Of a DNA stretch of 64,000 nt, positions 33,104 through 41,783 are shown in pieces. Both the position numbers and the translations under genes were made by a program. Positions within the stretch are counted from its first letter, which is position 1. Each line of letters begins with the position of its first letter. Under the pieces are notes generated by a model. It did no database searches and had not been told where the DNA came from. It saw nothing but the letters and a program-made list of their open reading frames with translations. The stretch comes from Streptomyces violaceorubidus (GTDB taxonomy: Bacteria; Actinomycetota; Actinomycetes; Streptomycetales; Streptomycetaceae): positions 1 to 64,000 of the forward strand of contig NZ_JODM01000026.1 in the NCBI RefSeq assembly GCF_000717995.1, given 5' to 3'.

Positions 33104-33383
33104 CAGCGCCCTCCCCGGTCGCTCGTGCCCCTGAGCCTAAGGGCTGTCCAGTAGTCCCACGAGGCTGAGGGTCATACCGTGTCTGGGTCGGCGCCGACGG
33201 CGCCGGCCGAGCCAAGCGAACGCCCGAGGTGTCCGGTGAGGATACGGGGCTGGCGCCGCCGCCACCAGAGGCCGGGGCCGGGCAGCCTATGGAACTGATC
33301 GAGTGCCTGGCCGCCGTCGCCGACGGTCGCGGCCTTGTACTGGGCGTCCAGGCCTTCGATCCGCGGGGTCCAGAGCTGAGCCA

Positions 33384-33512
33384 CGCTTCGTGCAGGCAGT
33401 TTCGGCAGTAGAGGGCGTTGGTGTACTCGTAGATGTCGTCGCCGTAGCCGCGCTCGATGACGCATACGAGGGAAGCCAACGCGTTCACCCCCACCTCGGT
33501 TTCCGTAGCCAC
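33384..33512 (-). pseudogene. Fragment of Cys-containing hypothetical protein
   Basis: MATETEVGVNALASLVCVIE then YTNALYCRNCLHEAWLSSG looks like a genuine N-terminus, but the frame then turns into Pro/Ser/Arg sequence while a different frame gives plausible protein (EGLDAQYKAATVGDGGQALD). A frameshift is likely. Weak call. Confidence 0.3.
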
Positions 33513-33726
33513 GGGCGTGAGGCTCTCATGTCGAATCCGTCCGGGCGACCGAGTTGGGTCCCGGCAGAGGCCGGCGGCCCCGCCCCGTGATCAGGACGAG
33601 ACGATCTCGCCGTGGCTTGTGTGATCACGGCGTTGGAGCTCCCCCGGGCGCCGCTCCTGCCTTCTGCCCGTTCCGCCCGCGCTGCCTCGGCCTGTGCCGG
33701 GCGTCAGATCCTCACGATCTGGACTT

Positions 33727-33807
33727 CAGGTCTATGCCGAGGCGAGCGAGGAAGAGGGGCGGGCCGCGATCGGCAAGCTGTCGACCGCGATGGGCGGCAC
33801 CGGTTGA
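33727..33807 (+). pseudogene. C-terminal stub of tyrosine integrase
   Basis: The frame QVYAEASEEEGRAAIGKLST, ending AMGGTG and a TGA, matches the last 25 residues of tyrosine recombinases of Streptomyces integrative elements (xVYAEx carries the nucleophile Tyr). Nothing of the rest of the enzyme remains upstream. It lies 77 bases from the 3' end of tRNA-Arg, the usual place for int at an attachment site. Confidence 0.6.
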
Positions 33808-33845
33808 CGCGGTTGCTGTCTTCGCTGCTGTACGCCACTGAAACG

Positions 33846-33877
33846 CCGAAGGCCCCGGATCACTCCGGGGCCTTCGG
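33846..33877 (-). terminator. tRNA-Arg(ACG) terminator
   Basis: Perfect 14-bp stem CCGAAGGCCCCGGA / TCCGGGGCCTTCGG with loop TCAC, seven bases beyond the 3' end of the tRNA. Confidence 0.8.
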
Positions 33878-33883
33878 CCTGTG

Positions 33884-33956
33884 TGCACTCGGCAGGATTC
33901 GAACCTGCAACCTTCTGATCCGTAGTCAGATGCTCTATCCGTTAAGCTACGAGTGC
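33884..33956 (-). tRNA. tRNA-Arg(ACG)
   Basis: Reverse strand cloverleaf: acceptor GCACTCG/CGAGTGC, anticodon stem TCTGA/TCAGA with loop CTACGGA (anticodon ACG), T-loop GGTTCGAATCC. 73 nt, CCA not encoded. The A34 is the substrate of TadA. Confidence 0.95.
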
Positions 33957-34105
33957 TTGTCTTGTTCAGTTTTACCGCCGCTCCCGTTCCTTCCGGCCCG
34001 TTCGCGGCGACAGGAAGAACATTACATGACTGCCGCCGTCATGTGAAATCCATTGGCCGCACCCCTTGTGACCTGCACAAACGCCACCCGAGGGCTTCCT
34101 GCAAC

Positions 34106-34140
34106 ACCGAAGCCCCGGCCGTGTGGGCCGGGGCTTCGGT
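34106..34140 (-). terminator. tRNA-Ser(GCT) terminator
   Basis: Perfect 15-bp stem ACCGAAGCCCCGGCC / GGCCGGGGCTTCGGT with a GTGTG loop, just beyond the 3' end of the tRNA. Confidence 0.8.
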
Positions 34141-34148
34141 GATCGGTG

Positions 34149-34239
34149 CGGAGGCGGAGGGATTTGAACCCTCGATGGGCTTTAAAACCCAAACCGCATT
34201 AGCAGTGCGGCGCCATAGACCGGACTAGGCGACGCCTCC
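34149..34239 (-). tRNA. tRNA-Ser(GCT)
   Basis: Reverse strand class II tRNA: acceptor GGAGGCG/CGCCTCC, anticodon loop CTGCTAA (anticodon GCT), long variable arm TTTGGGTTTTAAAGCCC, T-loop GGTTCAAATCC. CCA not encoded. Confidence 0.95.
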
Positions 34240-34419
34240 AGACAACATCACCACCTCGCGTGCGAGCGCGAGTGGCGCGTGCCGATGATGACACAGTTGA
34301 GCGCGCTGTCACCAATCGGCCCCTACGGTACTAGGCGTGCGGGCCGCAGAGCAAAGCCCTTACGGCGTAGTCCACGGCCGGTCGCGCAACGTCCGGGCGG
34401 CCCGCGCGTTGGTCAGGTC

Positions 34420-34881
34420 ATGTTCCAGGTCACCCGCACCCCCGCCGCCCGCCTCCTCGGCGCCGCCGCCCTGTCCGCCGCCGCCCTCGCCTCCGTCTGC
34501 GCCGCGCACCCGGCCGCGGCCGCCGGACCCGGCGCCGCGGACGGTGACCACCTCACGGTCACCGTCCGCGACGCAGGCGCGGGCATGGACGGCACGTACG
34601 AGCTGTACTGCCACCCCGCAGGCGGCGACCACCCCCACGCCGCGGACGCCTGTTCCGTCGTCGACGGCGACACCCGGTGGGGCCGGGAGGTCTTCGCGCC
34701 GGTGCCCGAGGGCAGCGTCTGCACCATGCAGTACGGCGGCCCGGCCACCGCGCACGTCACCGGCACCTGGGCCGGGCGCCCCGTCGACGCGACGTACGAC
34801 CGCCGCGACGGCTGCGAGATCTCCCGCTGGGACCGCATGGTCCCGCTGCTGCCCGACATGGGGACCGGGGTCCGGTCATAG
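34420..34881 (+). CDS. SSI-family (subtilisin inhibitor-like) secreted protein
   Basis: A 153-residue protein with a Sec signal peptide (LLGAAALSAAALASVCAAHP). The mature part has the Streptomyces subtilisin inhibitor pattern: HLTVTVRDAGAGMDGTYELY, Cys in YCHPAGGDHPHAADACSVVD, GSVCTMQYGGPATAHVTGTW, GRPVDATYDRRDGCEISRWD, with four cysteines for two disulfides. The reactive-site loop falls in the second Cys region but does not give a clear P1 residue. Ribosome site weak; ATG 34420 fits the signal peptide. Confidence 0.8.
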   Translation: MFQVTRTPAARLLGAAALSAAALASVCAAHPAAAAGPGAADGDHLTVTVRDAGAGMDGTYELYCHPAGGDHPHAADACSVVDGDTRWGREVFAPVPEGSVCTMQYGGPATAHVTGTWAGRPVDATYDRRDGCEISRWDRMVPLLPDMGTGVRS

Positions 34882-35101
34882 GCGGGAAGCAGGGGCGTGC
34901 GGCCTCGGGCGGCGGGGCCGGGCGGTCACCGGTCACACGTTCTACGTCACTTCCTCGTGCGACCTCCGTCCCATCCCACGCCGCCCGGCGGGCCCCAACC
35001 CTTAGACTCCCTCGCGTGACACGCTGCGGGCCGATTGGCAAGATGGCGGGCGGCCGCGGCGCAGGCGGTCGGCAAGTGCGGTAACAGGAGGGAAGCGTCT
35101 C

Positions 35102-38100
35102 GTGAGCAGCAGGCCATCCCGAGGCGCTGCTCGCCTCGCAGCCATACTGGACGCGCTGCCGGACGCGTTGGTCCTGGTCAACGCCAACGGCACCGTGGTC
35201 AACGCGAACACCATCGCGCTGGAGGCGTTCGAGACGCCGGGCACCGCGCTGGTCGGGCGGGGACTGCTGGATCTGCTGCCGCAGTTCGACTCGCGGCTCA
35301 TCCCCGGCTCCATGCGGCGCCCCGACCACGTAGACCCGCGGGCGCGCACCAAGCCCACGCGGATGGTCGCGCGGCGCACCGACGGCTCCGAGTTCCCCGT
35401 CGAGGTCACCAGCGCCAACCTGGAGACCGGCCAGCAGGCCTACGACACCTACGGCTACACCGGCGACGAGCTGCTGATGCTGGTCGTCCGCGACCTCTCC
35501 GGCACCGTCGACACCGAGGCCGAGCTGGCCCGTTCGCAGCGGCAGACCGAGATGATCCTGCGGGCCGCCTCCGAGGGCGTCGTGGGCACCGACACCGACG
35601 GGCGGATCGTCCTCGTCAACCCGGCCGCCGCCCAGATCCTGGGCTACCGCGCCGGTGAACTGGGCGGCCGGGAGCTGCACACCCTCGTCCTGCACTCGCG
35701 CGCCGACGGCTCGCCCTTCCCGTACGACGAGTCCCCGCTCGCCGACACCCTGCGCTCCGGGCGCAAGCACCGGGTGCGCGGGCAGGTGCTGTTCGCCAAG
35801 AGCGGGGACCAACTGCCGGTCGACCTGACGACCGCGCCCGTGCGCGACGGCGACCAGCTCGTCGGCGCCGTGATGACCTTCACCGACCGGCGCCCCTACG
35901 ACGCGCTGGTCGAGGAGCACGAGGAGGCGGAGCGGCGGCACGCCGAGGAACTGGAGCGGCTCGCCGAGGAGCACGCCTCCGAGCTGACCGCGCTGCGCCA
36001 ACAGCACGTCGCCGAGCTGGAGGAGCTGCGGGAGCAGCACGCGGAGAAGATCGCCGCGGACGCCGACCGCTACGCCGCCCTCGGTGAGCGGGAGAAGGAC
36101 CGGTACGAGGCGATCGCCGGACGGCACGAGCAGCTGCTCACCCTCCTCGGCGACTCCCTGCGCGGCCCCCTGGACGAGCTGCGCCGGGAGCTGGCCGCGC
36201 TGGCCTCGGACGACGCCGGGCAGTTGTGGCCCGAGGCCAACCAGGTGCTGCACCACCTGTCGGCCGGCTACTCGCGCATCACCACCCTCATCGACAACGT
36301 CCTCGGCTACCAGCGCCTCGACGCCGGCACCGAACAGGTCGCCCGTACGAAGGTGATGCTCGACGCCGTCGTCGCCGCGGGTGTCGACGGGGCCGTGGAG
36401 CTGATCGGGCCGGGGCGGGTGCAGTTCGCCGTGCACGCGCCGCCGATCGAGGCCGAGGTCGATCCCCGGCTGCTGGCCACCGCGCTCGCGCACCTCGTCG
36501 CGGACGTCGCGGGTGTCGACGCGACCGGCAACTCGCCCGTGTCGGCCACCGGCGGGTACCTGGACAACACGGTCGTGGTCGCGGCGGCGCAGCGCGGCGA
36601 GGTCGTGCGCATCGAGGTGCGCGGGCCGTACGCCGGGGGAGACCCGGTGCACGAGCCGATCGTGCGCGGGATCGTGCGGGCGCACGGTGGTGTGCTGCAG
36701 ACGCACGAGGTGCCGGGCATGAGCGGCAGCGCGTACGTGCTCGAGGTGCCGATCGGGGGCGGGGCGGGTGCTGTCGCGGCCCCGGGCGCCGAGTTGGCCC
36801 AGGTCACCCCCGCCACGCCGGACGCCACGCCCGCCGCGGCCGGTGTCACGGGCGCGCAGAACGCCGTGGCCGTACGGGAACCCGCTCCCGGGGGCGGGCG
36901 ACGGCGGGCGCGCCGGGCGTCCGTCGACGCGTTCCTGGAGAGCGGGGTCGCGGGGTCGCCGGGCGAGGCGGGTGCCGGACCCGAGGCGGAGAACGCCGCA
37001 CCGACCGGGCGGCGCAGGCGCCGTGCGGCCCAGGCCCAGGCCCCGGGCGAGACTCAGGGCGAGGGGCTCGGCGAGGCGGACACGGAGGGCCCCGCTCGGG
37101 CGCAGGGGCAGGGCGTCCCGTCGGCTCCGCTTCCCGTGCCCGCGCAGGCGGGGCCCGGCGAGGGTGCCGGGGCCGGTGGTACCGGGCGTCGGCGCGGGCG
37201 GCCCGCGGAGGTCGCGGGGGCCGAGGCCGCCGGGCTGCCCCGGGAAGCGCCCGCCGGAGTGTCCGAGGGCGCCGTCGTCATGGCCGGCGAGCACGGCGGA
37301 GGGGCCGCGGCGTCCAACACCGGCCTGGGCGGGACCGTACCGCCGCAGGGCGTGCCCGCGCCCACCGGTCCCCGGGGCGGGCAGGACGGCGGTGAGCAGC
37401 ACGCGCTGCCCCCGGCGCTGCCCGTACAGGCCGGCCAGTCCGACCCGGCGGACGCCGACCGGCCGACGGGGCGCCGACGCCGGGCCCTGGCCTCGGCCAA
37501 CGAACGCGCCGCGGCGCAGGAGGCGGCCCCCCGCCAGGTGTTCGCCCTGCCGCCCGCCGACGTCGACCGCCCGTCCGAGGGGACGGCGGAGGGGACGGCG
37601 GAGGCGGTCGCCCAGGGGCAGATCCAGGGGCAGGTCCAGGGACCGGCACAGGGTTCGGCACCGGGGCAGGGACGGCCCGGTGGGGTCCAGGTGCCCGCAC
37701 CTGCCGCTCCCGTTGACGCCCGGCCCGACGGCGGCCGCCACGACGCCGTCCCGCACGACCAGTCCGAGGACCACACGCCGCCGCAGCCGCACCCCGCCGA
37801 GGCGCCCACGGGACGCCGTCGCCGGGCCGGTGCCGCCCACCCGGCCGACGAACCGACTCCGGTCCCGGCGCAGAACGCGCCCGCGCAGAGCATCCCGGTG
37901 CAGGGGACGCCGCCGGTGCACGGAGCCCCCGTGCCCGCCCCGGCCGCCGCCCGCACCGAGGGACAGGCACCCCGGCCCGCCGAGTCCGGCGCCGACGCCG
38001 CCCGCCCCGACACCGCGGTGCCCGCCGTCCCCGGTCGGCCCGCTCCCGCGCCGCAGCCATGGCCCGCCGCGGGCGACACCCAGGGCGAGGGCGCTCCCGT

Positions 38101-39577
38101 ACCTCCGGGTACTCCGGTACCGCAGCAGGGCATTCCGGTTCCGCCGGGTACTCCGGTACCTCCAGGCGCGCCAGTACCTCCAGGCGCGCCAGTACCTCCG
38201 GGCGCGGGCGCCGCACCGGCACCCGGGACACCTACGGTCCCGGCAGCGCCTACGGCTCCGGCAGCCCCGGCGGTCCCTGCCGCCCCTGCCGCCCCGCAGG
38301 GCGTTCCCACGACCACGCCGAGTCGGGGCACCCCGCTGCCGCCCGAGAACGCGCCCGCCCCCCGCGCCGCGCAGCCATTGCCCGCCGAGGCGTCCGCGCC
38401 CGTCGACCCGAACTCGACGCAGGGGCGGGCGATCAGCGTGCGGACCCTGGGTCAGGGGCTGCCGTTCAACCGGCAGGCGCTCCAGGTGCAGCAGCCGTCG
38501 GCCACACCCGCCCCGCAGCACCCGGGCGGCGGCGGTCGGCGCCGCAAGCTGGGCACGCCGCCCGACCCGGCCACCACCCGTGCGGAACAGCCCGCCCCGC
38601 CGGGCACCCGTCCGCCCACCGGGCAGCCGGCGCAGCAGGCCCAGCCGCAGATCCAGTCCCAGCAGGAGCACGCCTCCCCGCCCGGCGGTCAGGGGCGGCT
38701 CGCGCCGGCCACCGAGGGCGCCGGACGGTCGTACGCCATAGGAGCACCGGACCGGAACGCCGCCGAGGGGCCCGAGCCGCTGGACGGGCCCGGCGGGGCC
38801 GTCGAGGTGGCCGACCCGCCGCGTCCGCAGCCGATGGACGACGAGTTGCCGCCGGAGCCGCTGGACAACCCGCGCCGGCTCCTGGTGTGGCCCGCGCCGG
38901 ACGTCTCCACGCAGCAGGCGCTCAGCGACCGCGGCTACCGGCCGGTGATCGTGCACTCGCGCGAGGAGGTCGACGCGCAGATCGCGGCGTTCCCGGCCGC
39001 GCTGTTCGTGGACCCGCTGACCGGGCCGATCACGCGTACGGCGCTCCAGTCGCTGCGGCAGGCGGCGGTGGCGGCCGAGGTGCCGGTGCTGGTCACGGCC
39101 GGACTCGGCCAGGCCTCGCGGGACGCCGCCTACGGTGCCGATCCGGCCGTCCTGCTGAAGGCGCTCGCGCCCCGGGACAGCGAGCAGCACCCGCCGCGCG
39201 TGCTGCTGATCGAGGAGCACGCGGAGATCGCGCTGGCGCTGACCTCGACGCTGGAGCGGCGCGGGATGCAGGTGGCGCGGGCGGCGAGCGACGCCGACGC
39301 GGTGACGCTGGCCGGGCAGTTCCGGCCGAACCTGGTCGTGATGGACCTGATGCGGGTGCAGCGGCGCCAGGAGGGATCCGCCGGGATCGTCGACTGGCTG
39401 CGCGCCAACGGGCAGCTCAACCGCACCCCGCTGGTCGTCTACACCGCCGCCGTCGACCAGGACGACCTGCCCCGGCTGGCCTCGGGCGAGACGGTGCTGT
39501 TCCTGGCGGAGCGTTCCACCAGCGGTGAGGTGCAGTCCCGGATCGTCGAGCTGCTCTCCCGGATCGGGACCAACTGA
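35102..39577 (+). CDS. Giant PAS / degenerate histidine-kinase / double-receiver protein
   Basis: A 1491-residue soluble protein from GTG 35102 (AGGAGGGAAG upstream). PAS 1 about 12-135 (DALPDALVLVNANGTVVNAN), PAS 2 about 145-265 (RAASEGVVGTDTDGRIVLVN), coiled coil 270-340, a HisKA-like helix pair (LLTLLGDSLRGPLDELRREL) that lacks the phospho-His, and an eroded ATPase domain (ATALAHLVADVAG). A Pro/Ala disordered linker about 560-1240 carries six GRRR motifs near 598, 634, 694, 790, 902 and 1143. Two receiver-like domains follow: the first (about 1255) is degenerate, the second (about 1365) keeps Asp in VVMDLM. Probably a scaffold or one-way sensor, not a kinase. Confidence 0.85.
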   Translation: MSSRPSRGAARLAAILDALPDALVLVNANGTVVNANTIALEAFETPGTALVGRGLLDLLPQFDSRLIPGSMRRPDHVDPRARTKPTRMVARRTDGSEFPVEVTSANLETGQQAYDTYGYTGDELLMLVVRDLSGTVDTEAELARSQRQTEMILRAASEGVVGTDTDGRIVLVNPAAAQILGYRAGELGGRELHTLVLHSRADGSPFPYDESPLADTLRSGRKHRVRGQVLFAKSGDQLPVDLTTAPVRDGDQLVGAVMTFTDRRPYDALVEEHEEAERRHAEELERLAEEHASELTALRQQHVAELEELREQHAEKIAADADRYAALGEREKDRYEAIAGRHEQLLTLLGDSLRGPLDELRRELAALASDDAGQLWPEANQVLHHLSAGYSRITTLIDNVLGYQRLDAGTEQVARTKVMLDAVVAAGVDGAVELIGPGRVQFAVHAPPIEAEVDPRLLATALAHLVADVAGVDATGNSPVSATGGYLDNTVVVAAAQRGEVVRIEVRGPYAGGDPVHEPIVRGIVRAHGGVLQTHEVPGMSGSAYVLEVPIGGGAGAVAAPGAELAQVTPATPDATPAAAGVTGAQNAVAVREPAPGGGRRRARRASVDAFLESGVAGSPGEAGAGPEAENAAPTGRRRRRAAQAQAPGETQGEGLGEADTEGPARAQGQGVPSAPLPVPAQAGPGEGAGAGGTGRRRGRPAEVAGAEAAGLPREAPAGVSEGAVVMAGEHGGGAAASNTGLGGTVPPQGVPAPTGPRGGQDGGEQHALPPALPVQAGQSDPADADRPTGRRRRALASANERAAAQEAAPRQVFALPPADVDRPSEGTAEGTAEAVAQGQIQGQVQGPAQGSAPGQGRPGGVQVPAPAAPVDARPDGGRHDAVPHDQSEDHTPPQPHPAEAPTGRRRRAGAAHPADEPTPVPAQNAPAQSIPVQGTPPVHGAPVPAPAAARTEGQAPRPAESGADAARPDTAVPAVPGRPAPAPQPWPAAGDTQGEGAPVPPGTPVPQQGIPVPPGTPVPPGAPVPPGAPVPPGAGAAPAPGTPTVPAAPTAPAAPAVPAAPAAPQGVPTTTPSRGTPLPPENAPAPRAAQPLPAEASAPVDPNSTQGRAISVRTLGQGLPFNRQALQVQQPSATPAPQHPGGGGRRRKLGTPPDPATTRAEQPAPPGTRPPTGQPAQQAQPQIQSQQEHASPPGGQGRLAPATEGAGRSYAIGAPDRNAAEGPEPLDGPGGAVEVADPPRPQPMDDELPPEPLDNPRRLLVWPAPDVSTQQALSDRGYRPVIVHSREEVDAQIAAFPAALFVDPLTGPITRTALQSLRQAAVAAEVPVLVTAGLGQASRDAAYGADPAVLLKALAPRDSEQHPPRVLLIEEHAEIALALTSTLERRGMQVARAASDADAVTLAGQFRPNLVVMDLMRVQRRQEGSAGIVDWLRANGQLNRTPLVVYTAAVDQDDLPRLASGETVLFLAERSTSGEVQSRIVELLSRIGTN

Positions 39578-39600
39578 TCGGCTGAGCGCGCCCCTCCGCG

Positions 39601-40179
39601 TCAGCGGTCGACGATCCGCCGGGCCGCCTGCTTGATCGAGTCGCGCAGGCGGTCGGCGTCGTCGTCCCCGCCGCCGACCAGGATGCGTTTCATCTGCGGC
39701 ACGACGACCGCCCAGTTCGCCATCGCGACCAGCAGGAACAGGAGGTCGGGCGCCGGGATGGCGTCGGTGATCACGCCGCGCTCCTGGCCGTCCCGCACGG
39801 CGGCGACCTTGCGGGCGTAGTGCGCCTGGCGCTCGGCCTCGTGGGGCAGCTCGGCGGTGCCGTACTCCATGCCCTCCCAGAAGAGCAGGCGCAGCAGCTC
39901 GGGGCGGGCGGCGTGGTAGTCCAGCAGGCGGTCGATCCAGCCCTCGATGTCGTCCGGGTCGACGGGGACGGAGATGATGAGGTCGAGCATCTTCTTCTCG
40001 AGGACGGACGCGAACAGCTCGCCCTTGTTGCCGTAGTAGGCGTAGATCAGCTGCTTGTTGGCCCTGGCCTCGGCCGCGATGCGGTCGATGCGCGCGCCGG
40101 CGATGCCGTGGCGGGCGAACTCCGCCACCGCCGCCTCGAAGATCCGGGCCTTGGTGGCCTCGGGGTCCCTTGCTGCCAT
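39601..40179 (-). CDS. TetR family repressor (SCO4008-like)
   Basis: A 192-residue TetR protein: ARIFEAAVAEFARHGIAGAR, IDRIAAEARANKQLIYAYYG, NKGELFASVLEKKML. It is divergent from an MFS transporter, as in S. coelicolor where SCO4008 represses SCO4007 and responds to cationic dyes. Correspondence is by order and recollected sequence. Start ATG 40179 is leaderless-type (TACCCT six bases upstream). Confidence 0.88.
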   Translation of the reverse strand: MAARDPEATKARIFEAAVAEFARHGIAGARIDRIAAEARANKQLIYAYYGNKGELFASVLEKKMLDLIISVPVDPDDIEGWIDRLLDYHAARPELLRLLFWEGMEYGTAELPHEAERQAHYARKVAAVRDGQERGVITDAIPAPDLLFLLVAMANWAVVVPQMKRILVGGGDDDADRLRDSIKQAARRIVDR

Positions 40180-40185
40180 GGGGCA

Positions 40186-40191
40186 AGGGTA
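40186..40191 (-). promoter_or_regulatory. -10 element for leaderless TetR start
   Basis: Reverse strand TACCCT, TGCCCC, ATG 40179. A TTGGTT 16 bases upstream could be the -35 and is part of the AACCAAC operator. Confidence 0.5.
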
Positions 40192-40207
40192 GCGGCACGG
40201 ACGAGGT

Positions 40208-40272
40208 AACCAACTATTTGGTTGACAGGCCTCGGGAATGCGGGCCAGACTCCCGGAGTTGGTTCCAACCAA
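40208..40272. promoter_or_regulatory. Two AACCA/TGGTT operators between TetR and MFS genes
   Basis: AACCAACTATTTGGTTG (40208-40224) and TTGGTTCCAACCAA (40259-40272). The first overlaps the repressor gene's probable -35; the second is on the transporter side. Both fit binding by the adjacent TetR protein and joint repression. Confidence 0.7.
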
Positions 40273-40317
40273 CCAGTTAGTTGTTAGTTAGTGTGCACTC
40301 GAAGGAGTCACTCCGCC

Positions 40318-41598
40318 ATGTCCCCGTCGCCGCCGTCATCCCTGCCGTCGTCCCTGCCGTCGTCCCTGCCGTCGTCCCTGCCGTCAACATCGCTGTCATC
40401 GCCGCCGTCAGGGGCCGGTTTGTCAGGGGCCGGTCCGTCCGGGGTCGCCGCCCGGCTCTTCCTCCCCCTGATCACCCTCTGCACCGCCGTGACGGCCGCC
40501 AACATCTACCTCGCGGCGCCGCTGCTCCCCCTCATCGCCCACGACATGGGCTCCACCCCGTCGGCGGTCGCCTGGCTGGCCTCGGTCGCGCAGCTGGGAT
40601 ACGCGGCCGGACTGCTCTTCTTCGCCCCGCTCGGGGACAGCGTGAACCGGCGCCGGCTGGTCGCCGTCCTCTCCCTGGTCGCCACGGCGGCCCTGCTCGT
40701 CTCCGCCGCGTCCGCCGGGACCGGTGCGCTCGCGGGCGCCGTCCTGGTCGCCTCGGCCGCGACCGTCGTACCGCAACTGCTCGTCCCGCTGGTCGCCGAG
40801 CGCGCCCCGGCCGACCGCCGGGCCCGGCACGTCGCCGCCGTCATCGCGGGCCTGTTCACCGGCGTTGTCGCGGCCCGGGTGCTCGGCGGTCTCGCCGGGC
40901 AGGCCTTCGGCTGGCGCGCGGTGTTCGTGGGCGCCGCCGTCCTGACCGCCGTACTGGGGCTGGCGACCGCGTACATCCTGCCCGTGGAGCGGCGGCAGCG
41001 GCAGGGCCCGCTGTTCGCGGGGCTCGTCGCGATACCGGGCGTGGTGCGCCGGTCGCCCGACCTGTGGCGGGCGTGCGTGCGCCAGGCGGGGATGTACGGC
41101 GCCTGGAGCGCCCTGTGGACCTCGCTCGCCCTGCTGCTCGCCGGGGACGACGGGTACGGCATGACCACCGCCGCGGCCGGGCTGTTCGGCCTGTTCGGGC
41201 TGGCGGCGAGCGTCGTCGCGCCGCTCGCCGGGGGCCTGGTCGACCGGTTCGGCGCCGCCAAGGTCGTACGGTCCGCGTACGCGCTGGCCGCCCTCTCGGT
41301 GCCGCTGTTCTGGCTGGGCGGGCAGGCGATGGCGGCCCTGTGCGCGGCGGCCGTCCTGGTGCACGCCGCCCTGGTCGCCTCGCACGTCGCCAACCAGACC
41401 CTCGCCCTGACCACCACCTCGGCCCCGGCCACCGCCAACACGGCCTACGTCGTCTCCGGCTTCGCGGGCGGCGCGCTGGCCTCGGCCCTCGCGGGACCCG
41501 CGTTCGGCCACTGGGGCTGGGGCGGCGTGTGCGCGGTGGCGGGCGCCTGGCTGGTGCTGGGGTGGACCGCTACGGCCGTACGCCCCCGGGCGCGGTAA
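40318..41598 (+). CDS. MFS multidrug exporter (SCO4007-like)
   Basis: A 426-residue, 12-helix MFS transporter. A Ser/Pro-rich N-terminal tail of about 45 residues (four SLPS repeats) precedes helix 1 (LFLPLITLCTAVTAANIYLA). Motif A is seen as LFFAPLGDSVNRRRLVAV. Divergent from its TetR repressor. ATG 40318 follows AAGGAG by ten bases. Confidence 0.9.
   Translation: MSPSPPSSLPSSLPSSLPSSLPSTSLSSPPSGAGLSGAGPSGVAARLFLPLITLCTAVTAANIYLAAPLLPLIAHDMGSTPSAVAWLASVAQLGYAAGLLFFAPLGDSVNRRRLVAVLSLVATAALLVSAASAGTGALAGAVLVASAATVVPQLLVPLVAERAPADRRARHVAAVIAGLFTGVVAARVLGGLAGQAFGWRAVFVGAAVLTAVLGLATAYILPVERRQRQGPLFAGLVAIPGVVRRSPDLWRACVRQAGMYGAWSALWTSLALLLAGDDGYGMTTAAAGLFGLFGLAASVVAPLAGGLVDRFGAAKVVRSAYALAALSVPLFWLGGQAMAALCAAAVLVHAALVASHVANQTLALTTTSAPATANTAYVVSGFAGGALASALAGPAFGHWGWGGVCAVAGAWLVLGWTATAVRPRAR
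40336..40383. repeat. 12-bp coding tandem repeat (SLPS) in MFS gene
   Basis: Four copies of TCGTCCCTGCCG (first copy TCATCCCTGCCG) coding Ser-Ser-Leu-Pro in the cytoplasmic tail before the first helix. Confidence 0.88.
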
Positions 41599-41645
41599 GG
41601 CGAACGGACGGGTGAACGGGCGGACGGACGGCCGGACGGCCGGAC

Positions 41646-41679
41646 GCCGGGCGGGGAAGCCGTGGGGCTCCCGCCCGGC
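41646..41679. terminator. Hairpin between convergent MFS and acyl-CoA ligase genes
   Basis: Stem GCCGGGCGGG / CCCGCCCGGC with a 14-nt loop in the 185-base gap; the rest of the gap is GGCCGGAC and GGGCGC repeats. Confidence 0.55.
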
Positions 41680-41783
41680 ACGGGCACCCGGGCGCGGGCG
41701 CGGCGCGGGCTCGGGCGGGAGCGGGAGCGGGGGCGGGCGCGGTGGCGGGGGCGCGGGCGCGGGCGCGGGCGGGAGCGTGCCGG

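Larger units (their letters stand above)
33104..33845. other. Degenerate accessory DNA beside tRNA-Arg
   Basis: About 740 bases between the small membrane protein gene and the tRNA-Arg terminator with no intact gene: it holds the Cys-protein fragment and the integrase stub. It reads as eroded integrated-element DNA. Confidence 0.55.

Noticed and set aside
33172..33465. Minus-strand 97-codon gene in the tRNA-Arg patch
   Set aside because: No ribosome site and an Arg/His-rich first third; better explained as the shifted frame of a fragment beginning at 33512.
34757..40213. 1818-codon minus-strand open frame
   Set aside because: Antisense of the PAS/receiver protein; composition typical of GC-rich shadows, and it crosses the SSI-like gene and the TetR gene on other frames.
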